Source: an uncultured Bacteroidales bacterium
GTDB lineage: Bacteria > Bacteroidota > Bacteroidia > Bacteroidales > F082
Assembly (NCBI GenBank): GCA_937906455.1
Contig: CALCYT010000023.1
Location: 1-37,679, forward strand
DNA length: 37,679 nt
Direction of reading: 5' to 3'
Shown here: piece by piece, positions 15,197 to 25,329 of the stretch
Numbering within the stretch: position 1 is the first letter of the stretch
Layout of the letters: the number at the start of each line of letters is the position of its first letter
Notes under the pieces: model-generated
The model's database searches: none
Seen by the model: the letters and a program-made list of their open reading frames with translations, nothing else
Told to the model about the DNA's origin: nothing
Program-made: the position numbers and the translations under genes

Positions 15197-17824
15197 ATGA
15201 AACGTAGTGTTTTTTTAAGGTTTTTGGTTTTAGCGACTATCATTATGTCAACCATGTCTGCCATGGCGCAGTTTCCTCCAGGTGGTGGCGGTCCGCCTCC
15301 AGGTGGAAGGCCTCCGGGGGGTGTACGTCCCGGCGGTGACAGGCAATTCAACGAGGACAACCAGCAGACCACGGTGAAGCAGAAAAAGAGGGTGCGTGAA
15401 GGCGACACTTTCCTTGTGACGGGTATGCTTGTTGATGCCGAGAACAACGAGCCGTTGCCGTTTGTGAACCTCGCGGTGCTTGACTCTATCGACAGCACCT
15501 TCGTGAAAGGCGGCATCACCGATTTCAGCGGTGTTTTCGAGCTTCAGAACATACCGCAAGGCAATATGATTCTGCGCGTGTCGTCGATAGGCTACGAGAA
15601 CTTCACACGACGTTTCACTGTGACTAACAACACCGACCTTGGCACGATGAAGCTTCACAAGGGTGCCATCTCGCTTGACGAGGTGGTGGTGACAGCCGAG
15701 AAGCCGCTTTACGCGATGGACGGCGAGAAACTTATCTACAATGTGAGCGAAGACCCTTCGATACAGACCGGCACCACCGAAGACGCTCTTCAGAATGCGC
15801 CCGGCGTGGAAGTCGATGTGGAGGGTAACATCACGCTGAGAGGCGTGTCAAGCGTGGAGATCTGGATTAACGACAAGCCGTCGAAGCTTACTGAAGAGAA
15901 CCTCAAGACGTATCTTCAGACCCTTCCGGCCAACGCCATCTCACGCATCGAGACGATAACGAACCCGTCGGCGAAATACGCCACCGACTCAGAGGCGGTC
16001 ATCAACATCGTGACATCGACACATATCAAGAGCAACCAGTTTGTGAGTTTCGGTGTGAACGGCTCAAACCAGCCTTTCGTGTCGCCTTGGGTGAGTTATA
16101 TGTGGAAGAGAGACAGGCTGAGTGTAAACCTGTTCGCCGCCGGACGTTTCAGCGACCGCGACAACACCACCGACGCATGGGCGCAGACACGGCAAGACGC
16201 GGATACCGAGGGTGAATACGACATCACATGGGCCGACACCACTCATGAGGAGAGCAACACTCGCAACGTGAGCGGCAACATCTTCATGAGCATTGACTAT
16301 GAGATCGACACGTCGAGCAACATCTCCATCGACGCGGGCGGGTTCTATAACTTCAACGGAAGCAAGTCGTTGCGATCACAGCGTCAGACGTATTACTTCA
16401 TCGACGACGCGCTTAGGGGCGATTCGCTTCTTATCGACACCACACGCAACAAGGCTGACGCCAACTCGATGTTCGGGCATTTCGGTGCCGACTACACTAA
16501 GAAATTCGACAACTCAGGCCATAATCTGCGTATCGGCTTCAACTCAAGAATGACGCATAATTATAATGAGGAGTGGTATAACCGTTTGTACGAGACATAT
16601 ACCGACCTTGACGAGCACCGTTATATGCTCACCGATCAGAACAGCTATACCTTGAGTCTTGACGCGCGGTACAACAGGCCTTACAGCGAGCAGGGCGAGC
16701 TGAGTTACGGTTTGAGTGCCTCGCATCAGAGCACCAACAACAAATACGACAGGTATAACGACGAAGACGGCTCCATCATCGACTCGTTGCGCGCATATCA
16801 TTTTGAGGGCACGGAGAGCAAGGTCAACGCTGATGTCAACTGGACACACCGCTGGGGCGGATTCACTCTCAGCACGGGTCTCGGCGGGACCTACGAGCGC
16901 ACCTATTACAACTACATCAGTGAGATGCCGTTTGCCGACGACAGCACCATGCATTTCTTCATGGTGCGTCCGTCGATACACCTCACCTATCGTACCGCCA
17001 ACATGCACAACATCAAGCTCAACTATACCATGAGGATGTCGCATCCCGGCGAGACGCAGATAAGCAGCTATCGTCGCTATGGCGAGAGCAGCTATTCCAC
17101 GGGTAACCCCGACGGGTTAGAAAACTCCTTCACTCATAATTTCGAGGCGGGCTGGCAGAAGTTCTTCGAGCGCTTCGGCAACATAGGATGGGAAGCATAC
17201 GCGCGCCTGAGCACCAACGAGATAAGCAACCTCACCGACTCGGAATACGACCAGTATCTCGACCGCATGGTGAGCTTCTCGGTACCTTATAACATGGGTT
17301 CCTCATGGCGTTACGGCACCTCGCTCAACATGACGTACCGTCCTTCGGGATTCTTCAACGTGAGGATGTACGCCAACCTATATAACTACGGCTATCATAT
17401 GGAGTACGACCGCAACGGCTTGCATCAGATCGACGAGAATGAAAAATGGTCGTGGAGCCTGCGCGTCAACGCCTGGATGAAGGTCTTCAACCAATACCAG
17501 CTCACCGTGGGCGCATTCTACAACTCCCCAACAATCGGGCTGATGAGCGAGCGTAAGGCACGTTATTCGCTGAACATAGGTGCAAGAAGCGACTTCTTCA
17601 ACCGGAAGATGTCGGTGTTCGTCAACGTGCAGGACATCTTCAACTGGGGCGCGAAGGTAGGCTCAGGCTCAACAAACACCAACCCGTATTATCTCACCGA
17701 CAGCACCAACAAGATGGTCAACAGCCGTTACATCTCGCTTGGCGTGACGTTCCGTTTCGGTAAGATGGAGCTTGAAAATAAGGCGAAAGAGGGCGAAAGC
17801 GAATCCGGCGACAGCCTCGATTAG
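15197..17824 (+). CDS. outer membrane β-barrel protein (TonB-receptor-like, OMP_b-brl_3 type)
   Basis: This 875-residue outer-membrane protein has a signal peptide ending ..SAMAQ, then a low-complexity Pro/Gly stretch (FPPGGGGPPPGGRPPGG..). A carboxypeptidase-regulatory-like domain follows (TGMLVDAENNEPLPFVNLAV to about residue 165), then a plug-like domain (DEVVVTAEKPLYAMDGEKL, PGVEVDVEGNITLRG) and a long β-barrel of alternating aromatic strands ending GVTFRFGKME. The family resembles SusC/TonB receptors but usually lacks a clear TonB box, and its cargo is unknown. It is followed by an M13 peptidase gene 78 bases later, possibly co-transcribed. The short acidic tail after the last strand is slightly unusual for a barrel protein. 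Confidence 0.88.
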   Translation: MKRSVFLRFLVLATIIMSTMSAMAQFPPGGGGPPPGGRPPGGVRPGGDRQFNEDNQQTTVKQKKRVREGDTFLVTGMLVDAENNEPLPFVNLAVLDSIDSTFVKGGITDFSGVFELQNIPQGNMILRVSSIGYENFTRRFTVTNNTDLGTMKLHKGAISLDEVVVTAEKPLYAMDGEKLIYNVSEDPSIQTGTTEDALQNAPGVEVDVEGNITLRGVSSVEIWINDKPSKLTEENLKTYLQTLPANAISRIETITNPSAKYATDSEAVINIVTSTHIKSNQFVSFGVNGSNQPFVSPWVSYMWKRDRLSVNLFAAGRFSDRDNTTDAWAQTRQDADTEGEYDITWADTTHEESNTRNVSGNIFMSIDYEIDTSSNISIDAGGFYNFNGSKSLRSQRQTYYFIDDALRGDSLLIDTTRNKADANSMFGHFGADYTKKFDNSGHNLRIGFNSRMTHNYNEEWYNRLYETYTDLDEHRYMLTDQNSYTLSLDARYNRPYSEQGELSYGLSASHQSTNNKYDRYNDEDGSIIDSLRAYHFEGTESKVNADVNWTHRWGGFTLSTGLGGTYERTYYNYISEMPFADDSTMHFFMVRPSIHLTYRTANMHNIKLNYTMRMSHPGETQISSYRRYGESSYSTGNPDGLENSFTHNFEAGWQKFFERFGNIGWEAYARLSTNEISNLTDSEYDQYLDRMVSFSVPYNMGSSWRYGTSLNMTYRPSGFFNVRMYANLYNYGYHMEYDRNGLHQIDENEKWSWSLRVNAWMKVFNQYQLTVGAFYNSPTIGLMSERKARYSLNIGARSDFFNRKMSVFVNVQDIFNWGAKVGSGSTNTNPYYLTDSTNKMVNSRYISLGVTFRFGKMELENKAKEGESESGDSLD

Positions 17825-17902
17825 CATCTTGAAACAATACGCATCATGAGATGAGTGGACCACTGTTTCTTATGAATATCAAATAGTTATAAATAGAAAA
17901 TA

Positions 17903-19960
17903 ATGAGAAAAATCTTATTAACCGTTGCAACTATGGCAATTATCGCTACCGGTTGTCAGCATGAGGTCGTTTTGACCTCTGGCATCGACACCGACAACTT
18001 TGACACAACAGCACGCATGCAGGACGATTTCTATCAGTATGCCTGTGGCGGCTGGATGAAAAACAACCCTCTCGACGCGGAGCACTCAAGCTATGGCGCT
18101 TTCAACGTGCTTGACGAGAACGCGCAGAAAAATCTCCGAGACATCATCGATGACGTGAGTCAGAACGAAAATCCCAAAGGTTCCATCGCCGAGAAGATAT
18201 CCATGTTTTACAACATCGGCATGGACAGTCTGCGTTTGCAGGAGCAAGGTGCGGCACCCATCATGCCTTATCTTGAGAAAATCAACAGCATGAAGACAAA
18301 AGACGACGTATGGAACACCCTTGTCACCATGCATCGCCGTGGCGGTCATGTGCTCTTCGGCGTGTTCGGCGAGGCCGACAAGGACGACGCCAAGATGTGC
18401 ATCGCCTGGGCATACCAGAGCGGACTCGGCTTAGGCGACCGCGACTATTACCTCACTGATGAGGGCAACAACGTCAACATCCGTAAAGGCTACGTGGAGC
18501 TTATGACGAAAGAGTTCGGCATGACGGGCTTCGACAAGATGACAGGCATCGGTGCCGACAAGCTCGCCACGATGGTGATGGACTTCGAGACACGTCTCGC
18601 CAAGGCGCAGAACAGCCGTTTAGAGAACCGCAACCCGCAAGCCACGTTCAACCGTTTCACCCTCGAGGAGGCATCGGCATTCACGCCTAACATCAACTGG
18701 AAGAATTATTTCGAGATTACGGGAATCCTCGAAGGCATGCAGAGCTTCAACATAGCACAACCAAATTATTTCAAGGTGGTTGATGACGTGCTTGGCGACA
18801 CCGACGTTGACGTCTTCAGGGCTTACTTCGCTTGGAACATCATCAACGGGGCGTCCAACTACCTCAGCGACGACTTCGTGGAGGTCAGGTTCGACTTCTA
18901 CGGCAAGCTCATGAGCGGACGTGAGATGAACCGCCCGCGCTGGAAACGCGTAACATCGACTGTTGATGACGCCATGGGAGAGGCTCTCGGACAGCTTTAC
19001 GTCGAGAGACACTTCCCCGCCGAGGCGAAGACACGCATGGAGACATTAGTGCGTAACCTCATCACCGCACTCGGACAACGTATCGACATGGCGGAATGGA
19101 TGACCGACGTCACCAAAGCCAACGCTCACGAGAAGCTCTCCACGCTCTTGGTTAAAATAGGGTATCCCGACAAATGGCGCGACTACAGCGGCTTAGAGAT
19201 ACAATACGACAGCTATTATGCCAACGTGGTACGCAGCAACGAGTTCGACATGGCTTATATGTTCAACAAAATCAACAAGCCTGTTGACCGCACCGAGTGG
19301 GGCATGACGCCGCAGACCGTCAACGCTTATTACAACCCGACGACCAACGAGATTTGTTTCCCGGCCGCCATCTTGCAGCCTCCGTTCTTCAACATGAACG
19401 CTGACGAAGCCGCCAACTACGGTGCCATAGGCGTGGTGATAGGCCATGAGCTGACACACGGCTACGACGACCAGGGACGCCAATATGACAAAGACGGAAA
19501 CCTCAACGACTGGTGGACTGCGGAAGACGCCGCCAACTTCGACAAGAACAAACAGGCACTCATCAACGCCTTCAACAACTGTGTCGCCCTTGACGACCCG
19601 GAGTTAGGTCTCATCCACGGCAACGGAGAGCTGACACTGGGTGAGAACATAGCCGACAACGGCGGCTTGCATGTGAGCTATCTCGCCATGCAGAACGCCA
19701 TCGCCAAAGGTCAGGTCAACAAACAGATGATGGACGGATTCACCCCGGAGCAGCGTTTCTTCCTCGCCTACGCCGCGGTGTGGGCAAGCAACGTGCGTCT
19801 GAAAGCCGCCTTGCAACTCACACAGATGGACGTACACTCGCTCGGACGCAACCGCGTGAACGTGGCACTGCCTCAGGTGACAGAGTTCGTGGAGGCATTC
19901 GGCATCAAGGAAGGCGACGGCATGTGGTTGGAGCCTGAGAAACGTGTGGTGCTGTGGTAA
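17903..19960 (+). CDS. M13 family zinc metallopeptidase (PepO/neprilysin-like)
   Basis: A peptidase that cuts short peptides, predicted to be an envelope lipoprotein (MRKILLTVATMAIIATGC, lipid Cys at 18). The full-length M13 fold is visible: N-terminal DFYQYACGGWMKNNP, NAYYNP with the substrate-binding N-A-Y-Y, VIGHELTHGYDDQG (zinc HExxH, H515/E516/H519), the third ligand in GENIADNGG (near E581, D585) and FFLAYAAVWASNVR. The 685 residues match the usual bacterial length. The C-terminal cysteine of mammalian neprilysin is absent, as is common in bacteria. No promoter is obvious in the 78-base gap before it. Confidence 0.95.
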   Translation: MRKILLTVATMAIIATGCQHEVVLTSGIDTDNFDTTARMQDDFYQYACGGWMKNNPLDAEHSSYGAFNVLDENAQKNLRDIIDDVSQNENPKGSIAEKISMFYNIGMDSLRLQEQGAAPIMPYLEKINSMKTKDDVWNTLVTMHRRGGHVLFGVFGEADKDDAKMCIAWAYQSGLGLGDRDYYLTDEGNNVNIRKGYVELMTKEFGMTGFDKMTGIGADKLATMVMDFETRLAKAQNSRLENRNPQATFNRFTLEEASAFTPNINWKNYFEITGILEGMQSFNIAQPNYFKVVDDVLGDTDVDVFRAYFAWNIINGASNYLSDDFVEVRFDFYGKLMSGREMNRPRWKRVTSTVDDAMGEALGQLYVERHFPAEAKTRMETLVRNLITALGQRIDMAEWMTDVTKANAHEKLSTLLVKIGYPDKWRDYSGLEIQYDSYYANVVRSNEFDMAYMFNKINKPVDRTEWGMTPQTVNAYYNPTTNEICFPAAILQPPFFNMNADEAANYGAIGVVIGHELTHGYDDQGRQYDKDGNLNDWWTAEDAANFDKNKQALINAFNNCVALDDPELGLIHGNGELTLGENIADNGGLHVSYLAMQNAIAKGQVNKQMMDGFTPEQRFFLAYAAVWASNVRLKAALQLTQMDVHSLGRNRVNVALPQVTEFVEAFGIKEGDGMWLEPEKRVVLW

Positions 19961-19964
19961 AAAA

Positions 19965-19998
19965 GGTAATGTTGCCAACTATTTTTGGCAACATTACC
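19965..19998. terminator. bidirectional terminator between M13 and M16 genes
   Basis: Perfect 14-bp arms (GGTAATGTTGCCAA and its complement) flank a six-base loop, four bases after the M13 stop. On the minus strand it is followed by TTTTTT, making it a strong terminator for the six-gene operon ending at 20007; on the plus strand the T-tract is weak. Confidence 0.9.
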
Positions 19999-20006
19999 CC
20001 AATTGT

Positions 20007-22928
20007 TTAATATCCGAAAATCTCTTCAGTGCTCAGTCTTGTAATCTTCCCGATGTTTTCGAGCGACTTCATGTCAAGCTCTTTCTCATCGCCGAGAATG
20101 AGGTAACGGTATGGCTTGTTGGCGATATTTTCCTTTTCAAACTTCACGATGTCCTGCAAAGTGATGTTCGGGATAGCCTCGTACACCTTTTCATTGATGT
20201 CGTAGTCGATGCCACGGTTCTGAGCTGTTATCCATGCGTTGATGAGACCGAACTTGGTGGTACGCTGGCTGGCGAGACGTTTCGTCAAGGCGTCTTTTGC
20301 GATGCCAAAGGCCTGTTCGCTCTCAGGCATCTCGTCTAAAATCTCGTTGAAATGATTGACACAGTCCATCATCTTGTCGTTTTGAGTGATGATATGTGTG
20401 AAGAAATACTCAGGCTGGTCGATGAAGCTCGGCGCGACATAAGCGGCGTAGGCGTTGTAGGCCAAGCCACGCGCCTCGCGCAGCTCCTGGAACACTATGG
20501 TGTTCATGCCGCCACCGTAATATTCATTGAACATGGCCTCAACTGCAGCATCATCAGGGTTCCAAGGACGCATCTCGTTGTGAATCATGCGCATATAGAT
20601 GTTCTTGGCGTTGTACGGCGCAATCCAAACCTCGTTGACGGGCGTCGTCTGCATCTCATAGTGCCTGCCTTCCGGAACATCAAGTAACTCTATGTTAGTC
20701 ACATGGTTAGCGGTCACCACAGCCGACATCTCGTCCTCGCTCATCGGACCGTAATACAACACGGTATGCTTGTAGTTCTTCAGGTTGCGGAGCAGATCAA
20801 GCAAATCCATCGGGCACATGTCGCGCAGCTCCTTGGCGGAAATCATGTTGCGAGATGGGTTGTATTTCCCGTAAAGACCATATTGTACAAGATGGCTAAA
20901 GTTCTGATTCTGATTGAGTTTAGCATCTTGACGTCCCTTTTCGAGCAGCTGTATCGCCATCTCATAGACGTCGGCGTCAGGCTCAGCATTTTGCATAAGA
21001 CTTTCGAGAAGTGCTATAGCCTCGCCCATGTTCTCGCTCAGACCGCTGACCCTGATGTTGATGTTGCGCGCGCCCACCCAGATGCTGTAATTGCAGGCGA
21101 GCTTGTAGAACTGCTGTTTGATTTCTTCGTTGGTGAGTTGGTCGGTGCCAAGATAGTCGAGGTAATCGGAGGCCACACCATAGCGCAGGTCGGATTCCTC
21201 GCCGAAGTCGTAACGGAACGTGAGGATGAAACGGCCGTTCTCCTTGTTCTGCACATAGATGTAAGGCAGTCCGGCTCCGGTGTTTCCGAATGTCAGGTCT
21301 TCCTTGAAGTTGACGAAGCGTGGCTGTATCGGCTCGACGGGAGCGTTCTGCACCTCGTTGACAAACTCGCTCACAAGGTCGCGGTTTGTCGGGATAGGTG
21401 TGATCTGCGGCTTGTCGATTTTCTTGAGGTTCTCGTCCTCGCCCTGGCGTTTGTAAACCACAACATAGTTGGTGTTGAAGTGCTTGTTGGCGAACTTCAC
21501 AATATCATCTTTTGTCATGCCGGAGATGCGGTCGAGGTAGCCGACCTGCTGTTTCCAAGGTATCTCGATGATGAAGGTGTTGACATATTGGTTAGCGCGG
21601 GCGCTGTTGCGTTCCATCATGGTGTAGTATCTTAATTTATAGTTGTTTACCACCGATGGGATAAGGTCGTCGGAGAAGTCGCCGTCTTTGAGTTTTTCAA
21701 TTTCTGCAAGAAGTATGTCTCTTGCCTCTTCGAGTGTCTGACCGTCTTTCGGGGTGCCGCCGACCACAAAGCTTAAATAGTCACGGTTGGTGATTGATCC
21801 TGCCCAGGCGCCTAACATCTTCATCTGGTTGTTGATGTCGAGGTCGATAAGTCCTGCAGTGCCGTTGCTGAGTATCTCACTGATGATGTCGAGGGTGTCG
21901 GCCTGCAATGAGTTGCCTCTGTCGAAGCGCCAGCCTATCCATATATTCTCGGCTTCAAGTCCATAGATGGTAGTGTCGCGAGGTGCGTCGATAGGCTTCA
22001 TTGCCGGGAACTCAGGCTGCGTGACGTCATCGCCGGGTTGCCAGCTGCCGAAATATTTGTCGATGATGGCTATAGCCTTGTCAGGGTTGAAGTCGCCTGC
22101 CATGCAGATGGCCACGTTATTCGGGCGGTACCATTTGTTGAAATAATTCTTGATATTTGTAATTGAAGGGTTCTTCAGGTGTTCCTGCGTGCCGATGGTG
22201 GTCTGCGTGCCGTAAGGGTGTGTCGGGAAGAGCATGGCGTTCATTGCCGCCCACAACTTACGTGAGTCCTGTGCGATGCCGATGTTATATTCCTCATACA
22301 CGGCTTCGAGCTCGGTATGGAATCCGCGTATCACCATATTCTGGAAGCGGTCGGCCTGTATCTTAGCCCAGTTCTCTATTTCGTTTGAAGGGATGTCCTC
22401 GGTGTAGCATGTCACGTCTTCGGAGGTATAGGCGTTGGTGCCTTCCGCGCCGATGGCCGACATGAGCTTGTCGTATTCGTTAGGGATGAAATACTGCGCA
22501 GCGAGTTGGCTCACCGAGTCGATTTCGTGATAGGCTTGGCGGCGTTCTTCAGGGTCGGTGAGGGTGCGGTACTTCTCATAACGGGTCTCTATCTCGTCAA
22601 GAAAAGGCTTCTCCGCCTCATAGTCGGTGGTTCCGAACTTGTCGGTACCCTTGAACATCAGGTGTTCGAGGTAATGTGCGAGACCTGTCGTCTCGGCAGG
22701 GTCGTTTTTTGAGCCGGTGCGCACCGCTATGTAGGTCTGGATGCGCGGCTCTTCCTTGTTGACGCTCATATACACCTTCAGTCCGTTGTCGAGGGTGTAG
22801 ATACGTGTCTCAGTGGGGTCACCCTTCACTGTTTCATATTTATACTTTTTGCCGCAGGCTGTAAACGCCAAGGTCATGACAGCACAAAGCATCAGTGCCG
22901 TCAGTCTTCTTAATTGTAATGTTGTCAT
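20007..22928 (-). CDS. M16 family zinc peptidase lipoprotein
   Basis: A large (973 residues) pitrilysin/insulinase-type peptidase predicted to be anchored by Cys25 (LAFTAC) in the periplasm or outer membrane. The inverted zinc motif HYLEH (85-89) and the downstream glutamate segment ELEAVYEEYN are present in the first half; the second M16 half lacks HxxEH, as is normal. Substrates of such proteins are peptides, but none can be named here. It is the last gene of the six-gene minus-strand operon, 30 bases after the PlsC-like gene. Its role in the acyl system may be indirect. Confidence 0.93.
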   Translation of the reverse strand: MTTLQLRRLTALMLCAVMTLAFTACGKKYKYETVKGDPTETRIYTLDNGLKVYMSVNKEEPRIQTYIAVRTGSKNDPAETTGLAHYLEHLMFKGTDKFGTTDYEAEKPFLDEIETRYEKYRTLTDPEERRQAYHEIDSVSQLAAQYFIPNEYDKLMSAIGAEGTNAYTSEDVTCYTEDIPSNEIENWAKIQADRFQNMVIRGFHTELEAVYEEYNIGIAQDSRKLWAAMNAMLFPTHPYGTQTTIGTQEHLKNPSITNIKNYFNKWYRPNNVAICMAGDFNPDKAIAIIDKYFGSWQPGDDVTQPEFPAMKPIDAPRDTTIYGLEAENIWIGWRFDRGNSLQADTLDIISEILSNGTAGLIDLDINNQMKMLGAWAGSITNRDYLSFVVGGTPKDGQTLEEARDILLAEIEKLKDGDFSDDLIPSVVNNYKLRYYTMMERNSARANQYVNTFIIEIPWKQQVGYLDRISGMTKDDIVKFANKHFNTNYVVVYKRQGEDENLKKIDKPQITPIPTNRDLVSEFVNEVQNAPVEPIQPRFVNFKEDLTFGNTGAGLPYIYVQNKENGRFILTFRYDFGEESDLRYGVASDYLDYLGTDQLTNEEIKQQFYKLACNYSIWVGARNINIRVSGLSENMGEAIALLESLMQNAEPDADVYEMAIQLLEKGRQDAKLNQNQNFSHLVQYGLYGKYNPSRNMISAKELRDMCPMDLLDLLRNLKNYKHTVLYYGPMSEDEMSAVVTANHVTNIELLDVPEGRHYEMQTTPVNEVWIAPYNAKNIYMRMIHNEMRPWNPDDAAVEAMFNEYYGGGMNTIVFQELREARGLAYNAYAAYVAPSFIDQPEYFFTHIITQNDKMMDCVNHFNEILDEMPESEQAFGIAKDALTKRLASQRTTKFGLINAWITAQNRGIDYDINEKVYEAIPNITLQDIVKFEKENIANKPYRYLILGDEKELDMKSLENIGKITRLSTEEIFGY

Positions 22929-22958
22929 AATATTTTTATTTATTGATTTTCAATGTCA

Positions 22959-23579
22959 CTAAAGCCTTCTCACCAACTCATCCATCAGGTCTTTCATCTT
23001 CTGCTGAAGCATCTCGGTCTGCGCGTTGATGTAGTCGGAGTTCAAGCCGTTGGTGGGTGTGTCAAGATGGAACGGCGGCGACACTATGAGGCGCACGCGT
23101 GGTCCCAACACCTTGACAGGTCCGTCGATATACACCATCACGATAGGTGCCTTGGAGATGGCTGCTAACATCGCCGCACCCGGATGGAACGGCAGCTGTT
23201 TGCGGTGTTCGCCATGACGTCCTTCCGGGAAGATAGCGACACTCTCCTTGTCCTCATTGATAACCCTGACCGACTCATGGATCCATGAGATGTCGGGGTT
23301 TTGCCTGTCGATGGGGATGCAGCGGGTGTTACGCAGGAAGAACCCGAATCCTTTCTGCTCGAAACGATCTTTCGCCGCAAGGTTATGAATCTTGTCTTTA
23401 CGAAACATCGTCGTCACCACCGGCCCGTCGAGATGCCCTGTATGGTTGATGATGAGCAGCGACGGCGCGTCAAGGCGGCGGCGACGCTTCGGCGGCTCCA
23501 CATAATAGACCTTAGGTCGCAGAAGCGTCTTCACGAGGAAGGACGTCAGGCCTTCCACTATAGCTGTCATTATCTTCAT
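22959..23579 (-). CDS. PlsC-like lysophospholipid/glycerol acyltransferase
   Basis: This acyltransferase of 206 residues has the classic HX4D motif NHTGHLD (H46, D51) and the acceptor-site motif FPEGRHGE. It carries no strong N-terminal transmembrane helix beyond a hydrophobic start, and a basic patch (KRRRR) precedes the catalytic core. It is translationally coupled to the ACP gene by a 4-bp ATGA overlap, suggesting that its acyl donor is that dedicated ACP rather than the fatty-acid ACP. Similar acyltransferases occur in aryl-polyene and flexirubin clusters. The acceptor is unknown. Confidence 0.88.
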   Translation of the reverse strand: MKIMTAIVEGLTSFLVKTLLRPKVYYVEPPKRRRRLDAPSLLIINHTGHLDGPVVTTMFRKDKIHNLAAKDRFEQKGFGFFLRNTRCIPIDRQNPDISWIHESVRVINEDKESVAIFPEGRHGEHRKQLPFHPGAAMLAAISKAPIVMVYIDGPVKVLGPRVRLIVSPPFHLDTPTNGLNSDYINAQTEMLQQKMKDLMDELVRRL

Positions 23580-23815
23580 TTCGTGTGCTCCATGACATGG
23601 TCGATGACCTCTCCCACTGTGTTGAACTTCACCATGCCCTCGAACTTGAAGTTGAACTTGTTCTCTATGGCAAGACTCAGCAGCAGCGTCGTGAGCGAGT
23701 CGAGACCGAGCTCGCTGGTGAGCTGTGTGTCTTCGTTCACCGTCGTGGGGTCAAGTGACGGCCTGATGAGTGCCAGCACCTCTTTCAGACTGTCTAACAC
23801 ATCTTGTCTGTTCAT
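23576..23815 (-). CDS. acyl carrier protein (dedicated, operon-borne)
   Basis: A 79-residue carrier that holds acyl chains as thioesters on phosphopantetheine. The attachment serine is S40 in ELGLDSLTTLL. It differs from the general AcpP in being less acidic and ending HVMEHTK. It lies 8 bases downstream of the acyl-AMP ligase and overlaps the acyltransferase gene, so ligase, carrier and transferase are made together. This arrangement suggests that the ligase loads it with a free carboxylic acid. Confidence 0.92.
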   Translation of the reverse strand: MNRQDVLDSLKEVLALIRPSLDPTTVNEDTQLTSELGLDSLTTLLLSLAIENKFNFKFEGMVKFNTVGEVIDHVMEHTK

Positions 23816-23823
23816 GATTTCAA

Positions 23824-25311
23824 TTATTTACGTGATACTTTCATCGTGCCGGTGCGTTTGAAGTCTTCCTTACGCACTGTCACTTTGTTGATACGGTGTG
23901 TGGTAGGCAGTGTAGCGTTCACCTCATCGACGAGTTTTCTGAAGTAAGCCTCCACCTCTTCCCAAGGCATGTCGGCGAACTCTTCCATACGAGGCAGTAT
24001 CTCTATGGCTATCACCTGTTGGCCGTTCATGACGTCTTCTTTCACGAGGCAGTCGCGCAGTCTGTTGCATTTGTAGAACGGTTCTTCTATGCTCTCCGGA
24101 CTCACGTTCTCGCCGTTTCCGAGGATGATGAGGTTCTTGATACGTCCCACGATATACATATATCCGTCTCCGTCGAAGCGCACGAGGTCGCCGGTCTTGA
24201 GCCATCCGTCGGGTGTGAGTGTCTCATCGGTCTTCTGCTTGTCACCGTAGTAACCGAGGAAGAGGTTGTCGCCACGGAACCACAGCTCGCCGTCAACCAC
24301 CTTCACCTCTTGTCCGGGGTAGATCTGCCCCACCGAGGTGGGACGTTCCTTGACGTCGATATTGCCTGAGGTGAGGTTGGCACCTTCTGTCATGCCGTAG
24401 CCTTCGAAGAGCTGTATGCCCATGGCGTCGAACTCGGCGATGAGTTTTGGCGGCACGTTGGCGGCTCCCGCGATGATATATTTCAGGTTGCCTCCGAGGA
24501 ATCCCACGCCGTACATCTTGATGAGACCCATCAGTATCTCGCAGATGCCGGGCACTGCCACGAGGTATGACGGCTTTATCATCGGGAACTTGGATATCGT
24601 CTCTTTCACGTTGGCCGCGGCCACCCATTCGGCACCTTTATATAATGCCGACATCGTGCCACATATCAGGCCGAACACATGACTCATTGGCAGCACTGTG
24701 GCATAGCGATGGCATCCGAGCTGCCGGCCCGGGGCATATACTCCGTTCAATGATCCGCGCATGATGGCTCTGTGCGGCAGCACCGCGCCTTTAGGCTCTC
24801 CTGTGGTGCCTCCTGTGAAGAAGATGGCGGCAGGCTCGTCCTTGTCAACGATGGCCACGGGAGCCTTGTCGTCAGCCATGTCGCCGATGGCGATGACCTT
24901 GCATGGGGCGTCTTTCACCGCGTCGATAAACATAGGGCCGGCGGCGAGTGCCTTGACACCGAACTTCATGCAGCAGCCCACTATGGCAGGCGCCGGAAGC
25001 TGCGACGGCAGGTTGATGGCGACATATCCCGCCGAGGTGACGGCGAGAAACATCTCCACAGCCTCCATCGTGGTGTTGTCGATGATGGCAACTTTGTCGC
25101 CTTTGACAAGACCTATGGCGTTGAGCAGTGAGCGTTTGCGAGCCACGATATCACACATCTCGGCGTAGGTGCATCTGTTCACAGTGTCGGAGAGAGCCGG
25201 CAAATCATGCCACTTATGCTCAATCCATGTCACAAATTCAGGAATAGTGGGGATGTAGCTTATCTGCGCAAGCTCGTCGGCAGGAAGCATGTTTTCAAAA
25301 TATCTTTCCAT
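23824..25311 (-). CDS. acyl-AMP ligase / acyl-ACP synthetase
   Basis: This ANL-family adenylate-forming enzyme (495 residues) activates a carboxylic acid with ATP. Visible core motifs are FTGGTTGEPKG (A3, about 165-174), GYGMTEG (A5), GWLKTGDL (A7) and GRIKNLIILGNGENVSPESIE split around the hinge (A8). The near-terminal lysine lies in FKRTGTMKVSRK. Being between LolA-like and ACP genes, the thioester acceptor is more likely the ACP than CoA. Substrate could be a fatty or an aromatic acid; the sequence does not say which. It corresponds to the acyl/aryl synthetase of aryl-polyene-type clusters. Confidence 0.9.
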   Translation of the reverse strand: MERYFENMLPADELAQISYIPTIPEFVTWIEHKWHDLPALSDTVNRCTYAEMCDIVARKRSLLNAIGLVKGDKVAIIDNTTMEAVEMFLAVTSAGYVAINLPSQLPAPAIVGCCMKFGVKALAAGPMFIDAVKDAPCKVIAIGDMADDKAPVAIVDKDEPAAIFFTGGTTGEPKGAVLPHRAIMRGSLNGVYAPGRQLGCHRYATVLPMSHVFGLICGTMSALYKGAEWVAAANVKETISKFPMIKPSYLVAVPGICEILMGLIKMYGVGFLGGNLKYIIAGAANVPPKLIAEFDAMGIQLFEGYGMTEGANLTSGNIDVKERPTSVGQIYPGQEVKVVDGELWFRGDNLFLGYYGDKQKTDETLTPDGWLKTGDLVRFDGDGYMYIVGRIKNLIILGNGENVSPESIEEPFYKCNRLRDCLVKEDVMNGQQVIAIEILPRMEEFADMPWEEVEAYFRKLVDEVNATLPTTHRINKVTVRKEDFKRTGTMKVSRK

Positions 25312-25329
25312 AATACGTTAGTTTTTTTG

